A DNA stretch of 64,000 nt from Gordius sp. MW1 (GCA_964036665.1 OZ038529.1:6618501-6682500), one strand, 5' to 3'; positions 20,895 to 31,708 are shown, numbered from the stretch's first letter. Notes: generated by a model not told the origin, from the letters alone. Numbers and translations: made by a program.

Positions 20895-20979
20895 TTTCCC
20901 AATAAATTTATTATCTAATACAAAAATACAGGTATAAAAATAAATTGAGCAATATATGTACAATATCACAATGTATAAT
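20895..20979 (-). promoter_or_regulatory. 85-bp caspase to PHF7-like spacer with poly(A) and acceptor-like signals
   Basis: Reading the minus strand, the caspase stop (20982-20980) is followed by an AATAAA at 20912-20907. An acceptor-like TTTTTGTATTAG ends at 20915, 21 bases before the PHF7-like ATG at 20894. There is no room for an ordinary separate promoter. The layout resembles spacers of trans-spliced operons, but no spliced-leader evidence can be had from DNA alone. Confidence 0.45.
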
Positions 20980-22149
20980 TTATAAAGGATTGAAATAAAA
21001 TGTTTTAGACAATCTAGAAGTAAATTCACATAACATTTTATGACCAGATTTTGATTCATAATTTGTAATTATGACATCATTAACTTTAGTTAACATAGTT
21101 AAAATATCATTTTCATGTGCACATAGGGAAAACACATGAACTAGAGATCTAATAAACCAAGTCCCTAAATAATCATTTCGCCATGATACATAGCCTGGTA
21201 GAGTTGCATAGGCAAATAACATGTCCATCCCAGTTGGATATTTGATAGGGTTTACTTTGCTATCATCTATTATTATTTTAGAGTCAGTAGAGTCTCCACT
21301 ATTTTGGGTGGCTGAAACATGCAAAAATCCCTTATCTCTTTCATCACCTCTACAAGCTTGCAATATAAATATTTTTGGCTTTCCATGTAAATTTTGGCAA
21401 ACTTTACCATCAAACAAAGATGCTATATAATCTAGAGATAGCAGTTGACCATCTATACCAAAAATCTTGTCATTAGTTCCATGACTTAATATAGATACAA
21501 TTGTAGAATTAGAATGATCAGATCTGTTAGAAAAATTGTAAAGGCTGTCTTTCATTTGCTCTTTAGTCAAATCACATTTAATTACAATTTTATATCCTAA
21601 TTTGGCCAATAATGATTGCAGGTTTACACAATCATATGAAGTCCCTTTTCTTTGAGCTAAATTAGTCTCCAAAATAAAATGTTCATTGTTTATTATTAGT
21701 GCCAACCCTTTCCATTTTAAGGACATTTCATATATACCAGGTCCAGAATAGATGACTTGTGTTTGCTTCATCAAAATGTCTAAAATCCCATTTCTGTTGT
21801 TTAGATTTGCATTAGTTAAACATCCATTATTATTGCTTTTTAGTTTGGTATTCATATTAGTTGTTGTAACAAAGGCAGAGTCAGGTTTTAATTTTGATGC
21901 TAAATTATATTGCTGTGTAGTGAGCAAAGCTTCAATAAAATTGTAAAACGCTTTTGGTCCACGCTTCTGAATGTCTAGAATGAACTTAAATTTTTGTTGA
22001 TGATATGCTCCAGCATTTTTAATGCTTTCAACCATAGCTTCACTAAACACCTTTGAAGCCATCAATAAAGGAAAAATAGCGTCTAAATTTAGATCCCTAA
22101 CCATGATCTCAGTACATTCTCTTAACAGTTTTTTGTGATTATTTTCCAT
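20980..22149 (-). CDS. CARD-containing initiator-type caspase
   Basis: A cysteine protease cleaving after aspartate in apoptosis. One uninterrupted ORF of 389 aa encodes an N-terminal CARD (about residues 1-88, recruitment to an Apaf-1-like platform). A variable Asn-rich linker follows (about 90-125), then the p20 part with substrate-arginine motif Q-R-K-G-T (about 166-170), the catalytic His in SILSHG (His223) and the catalytic Cys in QACRGDE (Cys266). An Asp-rich inter-subunit linker follows (about 281-300) with likely processing sites, then p10 with the S1-S3 pocket motif V-S-W-R-N (about 321-325). Length and order match CED-3, Dronc and caspase-2. All expected catalytic residues are present, so it looks functional. 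It is intronless, unlike its multi-exon neighbour. The start is the only upstream ATG in frame before stops. It may be co-transcribed with the PHF7-like gene. Confidence 0.93.
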   Translation of the reverse strand: MENNHKKLLRECTEIMVRDLNLDAIFPLLMASKVFSEAMVESIKNAGAYHQQKFKFILDIQKRGPKAFYNFIEALLTTQQYNLASKLKPDSAFVTTTNMNTKLKSNNNGCLTNANLNNRNGILDILMKQTQVIYSGPGIYEMSLKWKGLALIINNEHFILETNLAQRKGTSYDCVNLQSLLAKLGYKIVIKCDLTKEQMKDSLYNFSNRSDHSNSTIVSILSHGTNDKIFGIDGQLLSLDYIASLFDGKVCQNLHGKPKIFILQACRGDERDKGFLHVSATQNSGDSTDSKIIIDDSKVNPIKYPTGMDMLFAYATLPGYVSWRNDYLGTWFIRSLVHVFSLCAHENDILTMLTKVNDVIITNYESKSGHKMLCEFTSRLSKTFYFNPL

Positions 22150-23609
22150 ATTTATTCACACATTTTATAATTATAAGATGCTAATAAAAAAATGCTTTTA
22201 CCTAGTTGTTTTTTGATTTTTGCGGTGTGCATTTTTCAACAGTGTTGGTTACATGTCATCAAAAAATTATATCTCGAAAAATCAATCCTCTTCGACTTAT
22301 AACCTTGCCACCATATATTGAGCTGAAAAGAGTTAAGATTAGAATAGGGTAAGAATAAGTGAGATAATAATTAAAGGGTCAATGTTATGGTATGGCCCTG
22401 GTCTCGGATATGGCTACACTGTATAGATTCCTATTCTAGCGGAATTAAACCCGTATTTCATTAGTTCTTTGAGAAAAGAATCTAGCGTACCTTGTTTTTA
22501 GCAAACTATATTTAGCTTAACTTATATTAAGAAATTCATTATATTAATTTAAACGTTTGCGCCAAAAATTAAATCACTCTTATATGATATTGAAATTTTA
22601 CTTGTATTGTAAACAATCTTATATCTAAGAAACTTACTTATTTTCAATTTCGACATGTGCCAGAATATATCAATAATTTACCCCAAATAGCCTATGTCAT
22701 TACCGTACTATACATGTATCTCATTTTTTCCTACAACCCCTCCCCCCCCCCCTTCGCCAACCGATTGTAGTCGGAAGATATTATTATTTTATCCTCGTGC
22801 TTTCAGGATGATGCATGCCACCCAAATCACACCGATCTTCATGCGCAATCAATGAATTATTAAACATATATTTTTTATGACGCTCATTGGATGTATTTTG
22901 ATGATAAAAAAAATTTTTGTTAAAAAAATCTTGTACTAAGATGTATCTTATTAATTTTCCGGCGGAATTAATAAGCGCCATCGAACAATACATACATATT
23001 GTAAATAATTTACGACGCCTATAATGGCATCAGTAAATTCAAAAGTTCCTCCTCCTTGAAGAGAAGAAATACAATAACATATATAAATTTAGAAATCCGT
23101 TGATTAATACTATATATAACTAGAAAAGATGAGTGTAAAAATCAATTTGACAGGAAAGGGGCTAGATTTGATAAGATTTATCATGAAAGCTACATTATAT
23201 TTTTTTTGTTTTAATTAAAATTAATAAAATGGGGTTTGAAATGGTATGTTGACCAAAGTTCGCTTTGGTTCGGAATCTAGCCTCGGATTCTGTGTAAAAG
23301 TCCTCACCACGCAAATTTAGAGCTCGCTAATCCTGGAGCTATATTCTAACCGCTAGTTTAAACCTAACCTGGACTATACCTTTCTGAGCATTATTTTCAG
23401 CGGGGTCGGGGATCGCGGGAGTGAAATATTAGTTCACGTTTTATAGATATATTGAAATTGTCGCATCACGTTTGGCTGCTCTTTGTTCTCGTTCACTCAA
23501 ACGGTTATGCAATGAGCCTATAATATTTTTAGCTAATGAAATTTTATACAATTGTCAATTATATGCATACATTCAAGATGAATATTTTTTAAGGACGTTT
23601 TATAATATC
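22150..23609. other. Caspase upstream region, no gene seen
   Basis: Presumed caspase promoter lies just above 22149. The rest is AT-rich, with a C-run at about 22741-22752 and no coding homology. Some GC-richer sequence at 23270-23450 has no match I recognise. Confidence 0.4.
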
Positions 23610-23769
23610 CATGGGCGTAGCCAAGTTTTGGATTAGGGGGGGGGCAAAACTTTTAAAAGTTCAGGGGCAAAACATTAATTTTTTTAATTTTTCGAAGTTT
23701 TTGCATTGAAAAATTTTTTTCTCGAAATTTAGGGGGGGGGCAACCGCTCCCCCCCTGGCTACGCCCATG
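23610..23769. mobile_element. CATGGGCGTAGCC-type MITE
   Basis: Inverted ends CATGGGCGTAGCCAAG and CTGGCTACGCCCATG, with G-tract and C-tract subterminal blocks. Flanks ataatatc and taactatc are only weakly alike (5 of 8). Confidence 0.75.
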
Positions 23770-24410
23770 TAACTATCTAATTTATTTATATTATCTACAT
23801 ACATATACCTATCATTATTAAATTATTATTATTGCAAACGAACCAAATTAGTAACACAAGGATTATTTTTCCCTTATTCCTTCTTTTTAATTTTTGTTAA
23901 TCCAATGTCCTAGCCACTCTTTCAAATTACTTAATGTTTATTGAGATGAAATCCTGATAAAGTTAAAATTTCGGGTTCAAAATATTAACACGGTTATTAA
24001 TTTTAGAAAACTATTTGGAAGGATAGTTAAAAATATTTTTTACATATAATGTTCCCATGACTATTGAATTTTGGCTTCTATAAATAGATCATTTTTATCA
24101 TTTTCAAACCGATTGCTTGTTTTTGTTGCAGACCTAAGATATTGATCTATAATCATATCCAAACAATACAAGCCCTGGACTAAATTATAAGCATAGCCTA
24201 TAAATCTAGCCAAAATAATATAACATACGAAATGTGAATTTTTTTCAGGGTAAGTGGAAAAAGGCTCACTCTAAAATTTACTGAATGTTTAGAATAATAC
24301 ATGAGATTACAAGTTTTAGCAATAGCATGAACCCTATTTTCATTTAAAAAACAGGTATTATTTGGCTATTAGGCTAATTAAGCAATTCGACAATTTAAAT
24401 AGAGCGTTCA

Positions 24411-24676
24411 TAGGCTGGCCCATCATTTTGCATCATCTTGCCGAATTGAATGTACCAATGATAAAAAATGTCCCCCATTACAAAAATATCTCCCAAAAAT
24501 TAAGCATATAAACCATTCAATTTCGTATTAAAATTATTATTTAGGTATTTTTTATAATAAAATTAATGATAATTATAAAAAATACTTAATTTAGGGCCTT
24601 TTTTATGATAATGGAGAGATGTATGTTAATGTCCTAGGGTGAATTCAACAAGATGGTTTTCGGCGAGTTGATAGTA
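24411..24676. mobile_element. Diverged Mutator-like MITE copy
   Basis: The left end near GGCTGGCCCATC leads into TCATCTTGCCGAATTGAATG. The right end GGTGAATTCAACAAGATGGT leads into CGGCGAGTTGATAG. It is the family of 25718 and 30086, with edges eroded and no clear target duplication. Confidence 0.55.
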
Positions 24677-24842
24677 TCAACCAGCTGATTTTTTTTCTGT
24701 TAAATAGGAGAATTCAACAAATTGGTAGCTCGAATTAATTTGTTTTGCGGGTTTTTATATGAGAACCTAATTTAAAATGTTATTTAATAAAATAATCAAA
24801 AAATGTATTACTTTATTCTAAGAGGAGCCTGAATCCTAATCT

Positions 24843-25448
24843 ATGAGTGATCATCCCAAAATTCATAAAAGTTTCAATGGACCTTCTAATATTTTTTGTG
24901 ATGATCATGAAAGAGAATTAAAAGATGTAATGTTACCACATAGCTTAGTTTGGACTCCAATTCCTGTGATTACATGGCTGCTACCCTTTATTGGTCACAT
25001 GGGAGTAACAACTTCACGTGGAACAATATATGATTTTGCTGCACCTTATCATGTGGGAATAGATGATATGGCATTTGGAGGCAAGCCTATAAAATATTAC
25101 CCTATAAAGCTTGACAGGGGAGAGGTTTGTAAAGCCTGGGATGAAGCTATTTGTTCTTCATCTAGGGAATACAATGATTACCATGTACATAATCTTTTTT
25201 TGGACAATTGTCATAGTCACGTTGCATTGTGCCTTAACACATTTATAGCTTCTGCAGAACTTTCTAACATCCCAAAAGATATTAAATCAAGAGGACCTTG
25301 GACTGTCCCAAAATTGGCATTTTTAATGTTTGTCCATGGACGTTATGTAACATGGCATGGATTTCTCAAAACTTGGTTCCCATTTTGCTTCATTATTATA
25401 TTTATATTTGTTATGATTTATGTGTCAAAAGTATTTTTAAATTTTTGA
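24843..25448 (+). CDS. TMEM222: TMEM222-family membrane protein (DUF778)
   Basis: A 201-aa intronless ORF, close to the human length of about 208. TMEM222 is a conserved eukaryotic membrane protein whose biochemical role is unknown to me. The hallmark features are all visible: S-L-V-W-T-P-I-P-V-I-T-W-L-L-P-F-I-G-H-M-G with a first hydrophobic segment (about residues 35-55), then D-F-A-A-P-Y and an N-C-H-S-H-V-A motif (about 122-128, conserved Asn-Cys-His). A second hydrophobic helix (about 180-200) ends the protein. The start is the first ATG of the frame. An AATAAA-like site lies near 25640, and a Mutator-like MITE is inserted 270 bp after the stop. Confidence 0.9.
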   Translation: MSDHPKIHKSFNGPSNIFCDDHERELKDVMLPHSLVWTPIPVITWLLPFIGHMGVTTSRGTIYDFAAPYHVGIDDMAFGGKPIKYYPIKLDRGEVCKAWDEAICSSSREYNDYHVHNLFLDNCHSHVALCLNTFIASAELSNIPKDIKSRGPWTVPKLAFLMFVHGRYVTWHGFLKTWFPFCFIIIFIFVMIYVSKVFLNF

Positions 25449-25717
25449 TAAATTTGATTCCTTTTATATCTTTAAAATGTCTCAGGCTGTACCCAGCATG
25501 CCATTCCAAACTATTTATGATTTTTGTGGGAATCAATATGTGTCACCTTTTTATTAAAACTTTATTAAATTATTCTGTATTTAATATAAATTTACATTTC
25601 ATATTTAATATGAAAAAAAAATGGTGTGTATAATATTTTAAATAAAATTGCTTAAATACTATTTGGAGAAAATTAGTTAATTGTCAAGGTTCAAATATAT
25701 CATCAGATGAAATTAAG

Positions 25718-25869
25718 GGTGCCCTATCAACTCGCCAAAAACCATCTCGCAGAATTAATGTCCCCCGGTTAAAAAAGGTCCCTAATTTAAAATCGTCCCC
25801 CATTCAACCAATCACAAAATGTCCCAGGTGAATTCTGCGGGATGGTTTTTGGCAAGTTGACGGGCCACC
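25718..25869. mobile_element. Mutator-like MITE, 152 bp
   Basis: Ends GGTGCCCTATCAACTCGCC and GGCAAGTTGACGGGCCACC; flanks gaaattaag (25709-25717) and gaaataaag (25870-25878) form a 9-bp duplication with one mismatch. Terminal repeats of about 40 bp make up most of the element. Confidence 0.85.
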
Positions 25870-26032
25870 GAAATAAAGTACTTTTAAAGGGTGCATATTT
25901 TTAAATTTTTTAGAGATCAACCCAAATTTTTATATTCCTTTTTTACATATTTATTAACAACCTATATAAGTAATTAAAGAAATGTGAAGATAGCCCAAAT
26001 TTCCTGTACATTTTTTATATTAATTGCTATGC

Positions 26033-26480
26033 AATTTATAGGCTCGTTTTCTGTTCTCCGTCCGTCCGTCGTCCACCAAGTTATTTTCACCGGCTTTCTG
26101 ACTTTCAGGTTCGAGTTCAAGCTCAGGAGAGGACAAATTTTTTTTTAATTAAATTAATATATTGTTCTTGTTAATACCATTGATAATATGACTTTTTGAC
26201 CGTGCGCTGGCTCCTGACCAATGAAAAAAATGACCAATGGCCAAATAAATCGAAATTTTTTTTTTCCGTTTTTGAATTGGTATATTAGGTTAACATTGAT
26301 AATTACCCTATGCCCTCCCCTACAAGGGCTTATGCCTCCACTGATATGGGTCCATGTGCCCCTACATAGGCCTATGCCTCCTCTACTGATGTGGGTTCGA
26401 ATCCCGGCGAAGGCAAATTCTTAATTGCTCGTTCGATTTTTTTTTTAAATTAAATTAATATATTGTTCTTGTTAAGTCAA
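26033..26480. repeat. Dispersed composite repeat with tRNA-like B-box
   Basis: It begins ATTGCTATGCAATTTATAGG and CTCCGTCCGTCC, and contains TGACCAATGAAAAAAATGAC. A GGGTTCGAATCCCGGCGA block near 26394-26411 resembles the T-arm/B-box of a tRNA. The same modules, inverted, build the array at 33880-35770, and the ATTGCTATGCAATTTATGGG module recurs at about 33440, 46213 and 46915. A SINE-like origin is possible; no A-box was identified. Confidence 0.5.
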
Positions 26481-27119
26481 TATCTTTATTAAAAGACACT
26501 TTATTTGCATTGACAAATCTAGTAGCTTATGAATCTGAGTGTAAATTAAAACAAGAATCTAGTACTTAAAAAGAATAATTCTATCGTCGTAAATCGGCCC
26601 TCTTTATAAAACCGGAATCGTATTTACAATCTCTATTTCAACAATATTTTTTATAAAGAATATATTCTAATCTAAAAACCATCTTTTTTTAATATGATTT
26701 TGTATTTTTTAAAATTGCTATATTTATTATTTTAAAAGATAAAGTAATAAAGATTGTGTTTTATAAAATGTTAATTTTTTAAAATGAAATCTAATTAGTT
26801 TTTCGCTTTTATATTCCTCATCTTTACCTCAATTAGTATAGCAATGGTTTTTGCATTTCACTATATAATTTAATCAAGGTAACCCATTTTTATGGCGGGA
26901 GCTGATTTAATAGAATATTTTAAAATAATTCTCAGCGGTTTCTTAAATGGATGATTTTAGTCTGGTAAGTGACACCTTAAAAAATTAAAAAAACTAAAAA
27001 ATTTTAACTTTTTTTGTATTGTAAAAGCAAATTTCACGTATTTATTGATTTTTTGTCAATTTTCATTAAAATTAATAGTGAATCAGGAGTTCGTTTAGGA
27101 GATAAAGAAAATAAAGATT
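26481..27119. other. Non-coding AT-rich sequence
   Basis: No gene or repeat recognised. Confidence 0.4.
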
Positions 27120-27313
27120 TAGTGTTTTATAAACGGATGGGTTTGTTTGGTCAACCTTTGGTTTTAGTCGACTAAACATAAACAGACCTAAAGATTTGTT
27201 GGTCTGTTTTTCTTAATCGACCTTAAGGCGTAGTCGAAATTTAAAAAGTCGACCGTCAGTCCTAGTTAAACCAAATGTCGACCAAACAAAACCCAACCGT
27301 TTTTACAACACTA
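27120..27313. mobile_element. TAGTGTTGTAAAAACGGC-type hAT MITE
   Basis: Ends TAGTGTTTTATAAACGGATG and CCGTTTTTACAACACTA; flanks taaagatt and ctaagatt (6 of 8). The internal TTTAGTCGACTAAA motif is typical of this family. Confidence 0.8.
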
Positions 27314-27669
27314 CTAAGATTAATATCATTTTTTATGTGAATATAGGAAATTCCTAAAATGCTCGAGCAAAATTTATACTTTATGGTTCATTAAACTGAG
27401 TGGAGACCCTAATAAAATTAATAACTTTCATATTTAACGATTTAAGTGTATATTTTATGGCCGCACTTTATGAAACCGCACATAGTTGCTTGAACATATA
27501 AATTAATTTACACCACCTGATTAATATTATTTTTTTAAATAGACTTACAAATCAAGAGATGTATTTATTTATTTGATCTAAATCATATATACATGTGAAT
27601 ATTAATGAAATAAATAACAATAATAAAATTCATCAATTAAATTTCCTTTGCAATTATTCAGATTAATTA

Positions 27670-28949
27670 TTATTTACACACGTAAGATCGGCACAATGGA
27701 CAAGTCGATGAATCCTATATGAATAATATATTAAAAACACAAATATATTAAAATCGACAATTAAACAAAAGCCTTAACTTAACTAAAATCTATTAAAAAA
27801 TAAGATTTTAAACAATTAAAGATGTTTTATTCTAAAAAATGAGAGAATAATATTAGTTTTTTAAATAATAATTTTAATAAAATACATTATAATCAAATCT
27901 TTTTTGCAAAGGAGGAACAATTTAAGTTAAAAATAAAAAAAAATTGGCAAAAAAACTTTCTTAATTAACCCTATGGGGTATATGGGACCCCAAACGCTTA
28001 TATCTCCAAAAGTATTAAGGCAAATTTAATGAAGTTTTCAGGAAATGTAGCTTTTGTATAATTATGAAAACTCTAAAAAACAGATTTCTAAATCTAAAAC
28101 TATTCAAGTGGTGTTAAATTATAACCTTCGTGCGGTTTCTCAGACCCCATAAGTACATGGGAGGGCATGGGCGTAGCCAGGGGGGGGGGGGCGGCTGCCC
28201 CCCCCCCCCTAATTAGCCGGGGGGCAGGGGCGCGGCTGCCCCCCCCCCTAATTTAAAAAAAAAGGATTTCAATACACAAACCCTTAATTGAACTTAACTC
28301 AAATCAATACAGATGCGTATTAGCGAATTTACACAAAAAAATGAAATTTAAATTAGGGTCGCAGGAAAATTTTTGGATAGTCGAGACCTTTTTTTTTGCT
28401 CTCAGGAAAATTTTTGGATAGTCGAGAGCTTTTTTTTAAACTGCCCCCCCCCCCCTAATTCAAAACCTGGCTACGCCCATGTTGGAGGGTTTAAAAACTA
28501 GCCATTTACAACTTAACCCATTTGTCTAAGTATGCATCCATAGATTAAAAAAAAATTAAACTAATATTAATATTTAAAAATGTAAAAAAATAAATAGAAA
28601 TTAAAATATTGTTTACATATAACCATTGACTGAGACAATGTTTATGATAATCGTGATGACAAGAAGTTACACTGAGCATTTCCCCCTCGTAAAATTGTTC
28701 CAAACAAATGGCACACATGTCTCCATCATTCGCCTTCCTACTCTTCGCCTCAAATTCATAATCAATTAACGAACCAATGATGTCTCTATAATATTTATAA
28801 AAAAAATTACATTTCAATATAAACTTATCTTATAAAATCTAAATAAAAAGAAAAGATTTTTATAACATTTTTAACCAAAATTCCATTTATAGCTAAACAA
28901 TACAAGCATGTCTTTCTCTGGAGATGCCTTTGATCATAATGATATTTTA
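27670..28949 (-). CDS. RING-H2 finger protein, C-terminal exons (5' end unresolved)
   Basis: Two exons read with confidence: 28785-28617 and 27714-27670, joined in phase 0. Together they give a complete RING-H2 finger: C-A-I-C, then C-H-H-D-Y-H-K-H-C-L-S-Q-W-L, then T-C-P-L-C-R. The protein ends four residues after the last RING segment (S-Y-V-C-K). Such fingers bind zinc and recruit E2 ubiquitin enzymes, so an E3 ligase role is likely. A candidate upstream exon at 28949-28904 (KYHYDQRHLQRKTC) keeps the frame and has plausible splice sites, but I see no homology to confirm it, and the start codon was not found. The 902-bp intron 27715-28616 holds a piggyBac-like MITE interrupted by another MITE. 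Confidence 0.72.
27965..28497. mobile_element. piggyBac-like MITE (TTAA), interrupted
   Basis: The left end is TTAACCCTATGGGGTATATG, with GGGACCCC just inside. The right side has GACCCCATAAGTACATGG then GGAGGGTTTAA, but is split by the MITE at 28166-28481. CCCT/AGGG ends at TTAA sites are the piggyBac pattern. The right boundary is approximate. Confidence 0.5.
28166..28481. mobile_element. CATGGGCGTAGCC-type MITE inside the piggyBac-like MITE
   Basis: Starts CATGGGCGTAGCCAGG, ends CTGGCTACGCCCATG. Flanks are tgggaggg and ttggaggg, an 8-bp duplication with one mismatch. Inside are internal duplications of G-tract/C-tract blocks and of an AGGAAAATTTTTGGATAGTC segment. Confidence 0.8.
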
Positions 28950-29409
28950 CTAATAAAACCCAAAAAAGTTTTGATTAGCGATGGACACTATTATAATCGT
29001 GAAATTTCCTAATAGAAAATATTATAGATTCTAAAACTTGATTTGATAGCAAATTTTATATTCTTAAAGACAAGAGTGTTAGTTCGTCCAGAACAGAATA
29101 ATTTATAAAAAATATTTTTTAATAAAGAATATAATGTAAAGTTTATAGTAAGAAAAACTAACAAAAGCTTAATTTTGTTTTCGTTATATAAATAACTAGG
29201 TGAAAATAAAAATAAACTAGTAATAAACTTTAACTTACTTGTAAAAGACAAAATAGAATTAAATGTTGTAGGTGTATATCAGACTTGTTTAATTACAAAA
29301 TGTAATATTAAAAAAAAGTTTGCCTGTCTGGGAATAATAATTCAAAATTACTTTCGTCTAGCTCAACCCATAATTCTCAAACTGAAGGCTCAACAATGAG
29401 TTTGCAAAT

Positions 29410-29571
29410 CTTGGGCATAGCACACAGGCAGGATTGAAATTAGAGTGGGGGGGGGGCAATAATAAATCAGGGAGGATCAAATTTTTTTTTTGTAATTTTA
29501 GCCATAAATTTATTAAATTTTGAAGGAGATGGAGGGGTCAGCTGCCCTGCCTCCCCCTGGCTACGCCCATG
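29410..29571. mobile_element. CATGGGCGTAGCC-type MITE, eroded left end
   Basis: The right end CTGGCTACGCCCATG is clear; the left end reads TTGGGCATAG. Flanks tgcaaat and tgcaaaa support one insertion. Confidence 0.65.
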
Positions 29572-29798
29572 TGCAAAACGCATTTTTGGATTAATAGGTG
29601 GATCTAGAGGTTAACCAGTGTTTAAATAAAAAATAAGGGGGGGGGGGAAGCACTTTTTAAATAAATTAAGAAGAGGCAAAATAATAATTAATACAAATTA
29701 TACCTGCGTTTTATTTTGGATAAAAGGGTGTGAAGCAATTGCCTTTTAATGATCAACGATCATTTCAACTTCATATTTAATCCTCAAGATTGCTTTAA

Positions 29799-29949
29799 CA
29801 TGGGCGTAGCCAGGGACGGGCAGGGAGGAAAATTCTTTAAAATTTTGTATAATCATGGCTAAAATTACTAAAAATTGCCCTTTTGCCCCCCCCCCCCAAA
29901 TCATAATCGCCCCCGCCCCTCCTTTGTTCCAATCTTGGCTACGTCCATG
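29799..29949. mobile_element. CATGGGCGTAGCC-type MITE with perfect 8-bp duplication
   Basis: Element of 151 bp between two exact copies of tgctttaa (29791-29798 and 29950-29957). This copy fixes the target duplication length of the family at 8 bp, pointing to hAT-type mobilisation. Confidence 0.88.
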
Positions 29950-30085
29950 TGCTTTAACCAGAGTTTTAAGATGAATTTAACAAGACATTTTAAATACGAT
30001 GTTTGACCCGATCTCGCATCAATTTGACTGCCCTCAACAAAATCTATCTTGAGTGTGGTTAGGATGATAAGGAGAGAAATTATTC

Positions 30086-30360
30086 GGTGCCCTATCAACT
30101 CGCCGAAAACCATCTTGTCGAATTCACCCTGGGACATTAACGACCATCATCTCCTTATTATCAAAAAGAAGGCCCTAAATTGAGTACCTTTTATAATAAT
30201 TATCAATTTTTTTATATTAAATACCTAAATAATAACTTTAATCCGAAAATGAATAATTAATATGCTTTTTTGTTAGGGGACATTTTCTAATTGGGGGACA
30301 TTTTTTAACATTGGAACATTCAATTCTGCAAGATGGTTTTCGGCAAGTTGACAGGCCACC
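30086..30360. mobile_element. Mutator-like MITE with perfect 9-bp duplication
   Basis: Ends GGTGCCCTATCAACTCGCCG and GGCAAGTTGACAGGCCACC, flanked by exact copies of aaattattc (30077-30085 and 30361-30369). This is the reference copy for the family. Confidence 0.9.
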
Positions 30361-30411
30361 AAATTATTCAATACCTAATCGTAGAACAATTTTTGGATTT
30401 AAGGATGGGGG

Positions 30412-31570
30412 TAGAGACCTGCACGGGCGGCCGGAGGCCCGGCCCGGAAAAGCCCGGGCCCGGACGGGCCCGGGCCGGGCTCGGGCCTTAAATTTTTAGG
30501 CTTTCCGGGCCGGGCCGGGCCTAATTTATAAATTATAGGCCCGGCCCGGAATAATTTAAAAGAGTCTAAGTAGTCTTTTATTCTGTTTAAAACAATCTAT
30601 AATATTTCAAAAAATTAATTACAAGTTATTGAATCTGTTAAACACTCATTTCATTTCGCGCTTATTCTAATATACAAACAATTAAGTATGGAACAAAAAA
30701 AATCTACTGCTAATAGCTGAAAATATTCAGAAAGAATTTTATAAAGTAAAATAAAATCTTAGAGAAAAGAGTGAAGTATGGAAAAGATTTTAAGAAAATA
30801 AATTTTGTTTTTTGTAAGATTTGCAGGAATGTGTTATTCTATAATTTCTGCTCATCAGGCAATATTTATGTTAGTTTTGATAATGCTTAATATGGAACAC
30901 CCATCTCCAAAAACATAAATGCTGTAAAGAAGTCCAGGAAAATAAAAATTGGACAATTACCTATGCAAGCCACTTTTAGCAAAACTTACAAATCCCGCAA
31001 AAATCAAAAAAGAACTCATATCCTCAATAGCCTAATTTTGTAGAATGGATATGGCATGAAACATCTTCTATGAAGAAAGAGGTAGAGGAAAATGAAGCTG
31101 ACACCAACACAAAGTTAAAGATCAACGAGAAAAAAATAAAATTATCGGATTGGTCGAAAGACCACAGTGGGCATTTCTAGCGCTTTGCCCTCTTGTTTGT
31201 AAGATTTTTTCGACACCTGATTTGGCCTCGAGTGAAAGGTGTTTTTCGTCAGCTGGCAGCATTTATGAAGAGCGGAGAACAAATCTAAAACACGGAAATT
31301 TTTGATGCATGTGTTTTTTTGCTTCAAAATAGTTTTACATCAATTTATAATTTTTTTTTATGTGCGTTTTATTATTTAATAAAATTTTTTACCAAAATTA
31401 AGTTTGATTAAGTTTCTGCAATTACTAAAATTCCGGGCCGGGCCCGGGCCGGGCTCGGGCCTTGTTTTTAAAAATGCTAAAATACGGGCCCGGGCCGGGC
31501 CTATTTTCCCATTTTAATTCCGGGCCCGGGCCGGGCCGGGCCTTAAAAAAATCGATTTTGCAGGTCTCTA
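30412..31570. mobile_element. hAT element with GGCCCGG subterminal repeats and transposase remnant
   Basis: Ends TAGAGACCTGCACGGGCGGC and GATTTTGCAGGTCTCTA, flanked by perfect gatggggg duplications (30404-30411, 31571-31578). Both ends carry tandem GGGCCCGGGCC/GGCCGGGC blocks. Inside, plus-strand remnants of the transposase survive. Around 30820-30880 there is a C-K-I-C like stretch possibly from the BED finger. At about 31168-31320 the hAT dimerisation motif A-S-S-E-R-C-F-S-S-A-G-S-I is visible, broken by stops and frameshifts. It is an old autonomous element decayed in place. Confidence 0.87.
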
Positions 31571-31708
31571 GATGGGGGGGGGGGGTGGTGGGGTGCAACT
31601 GCCCCTCTCTGCCTTCCTTGGTAAACGCCAATTTATTGAAGTTGTCAATATTGTTATACGAAGATTTAAATAAATTGCATTAATAAATATTGTTTTGTCA
31701 CTTGGTAA

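Noticed and set aside
26385-26420. tRNA gene (GGTTCGAATCC)
   Set aside because: Only the T-arm/B-box-like part is present. No acceptor stem pairing, D-arm or anticodon arm can be drawn; the same block recurs in a satellite.
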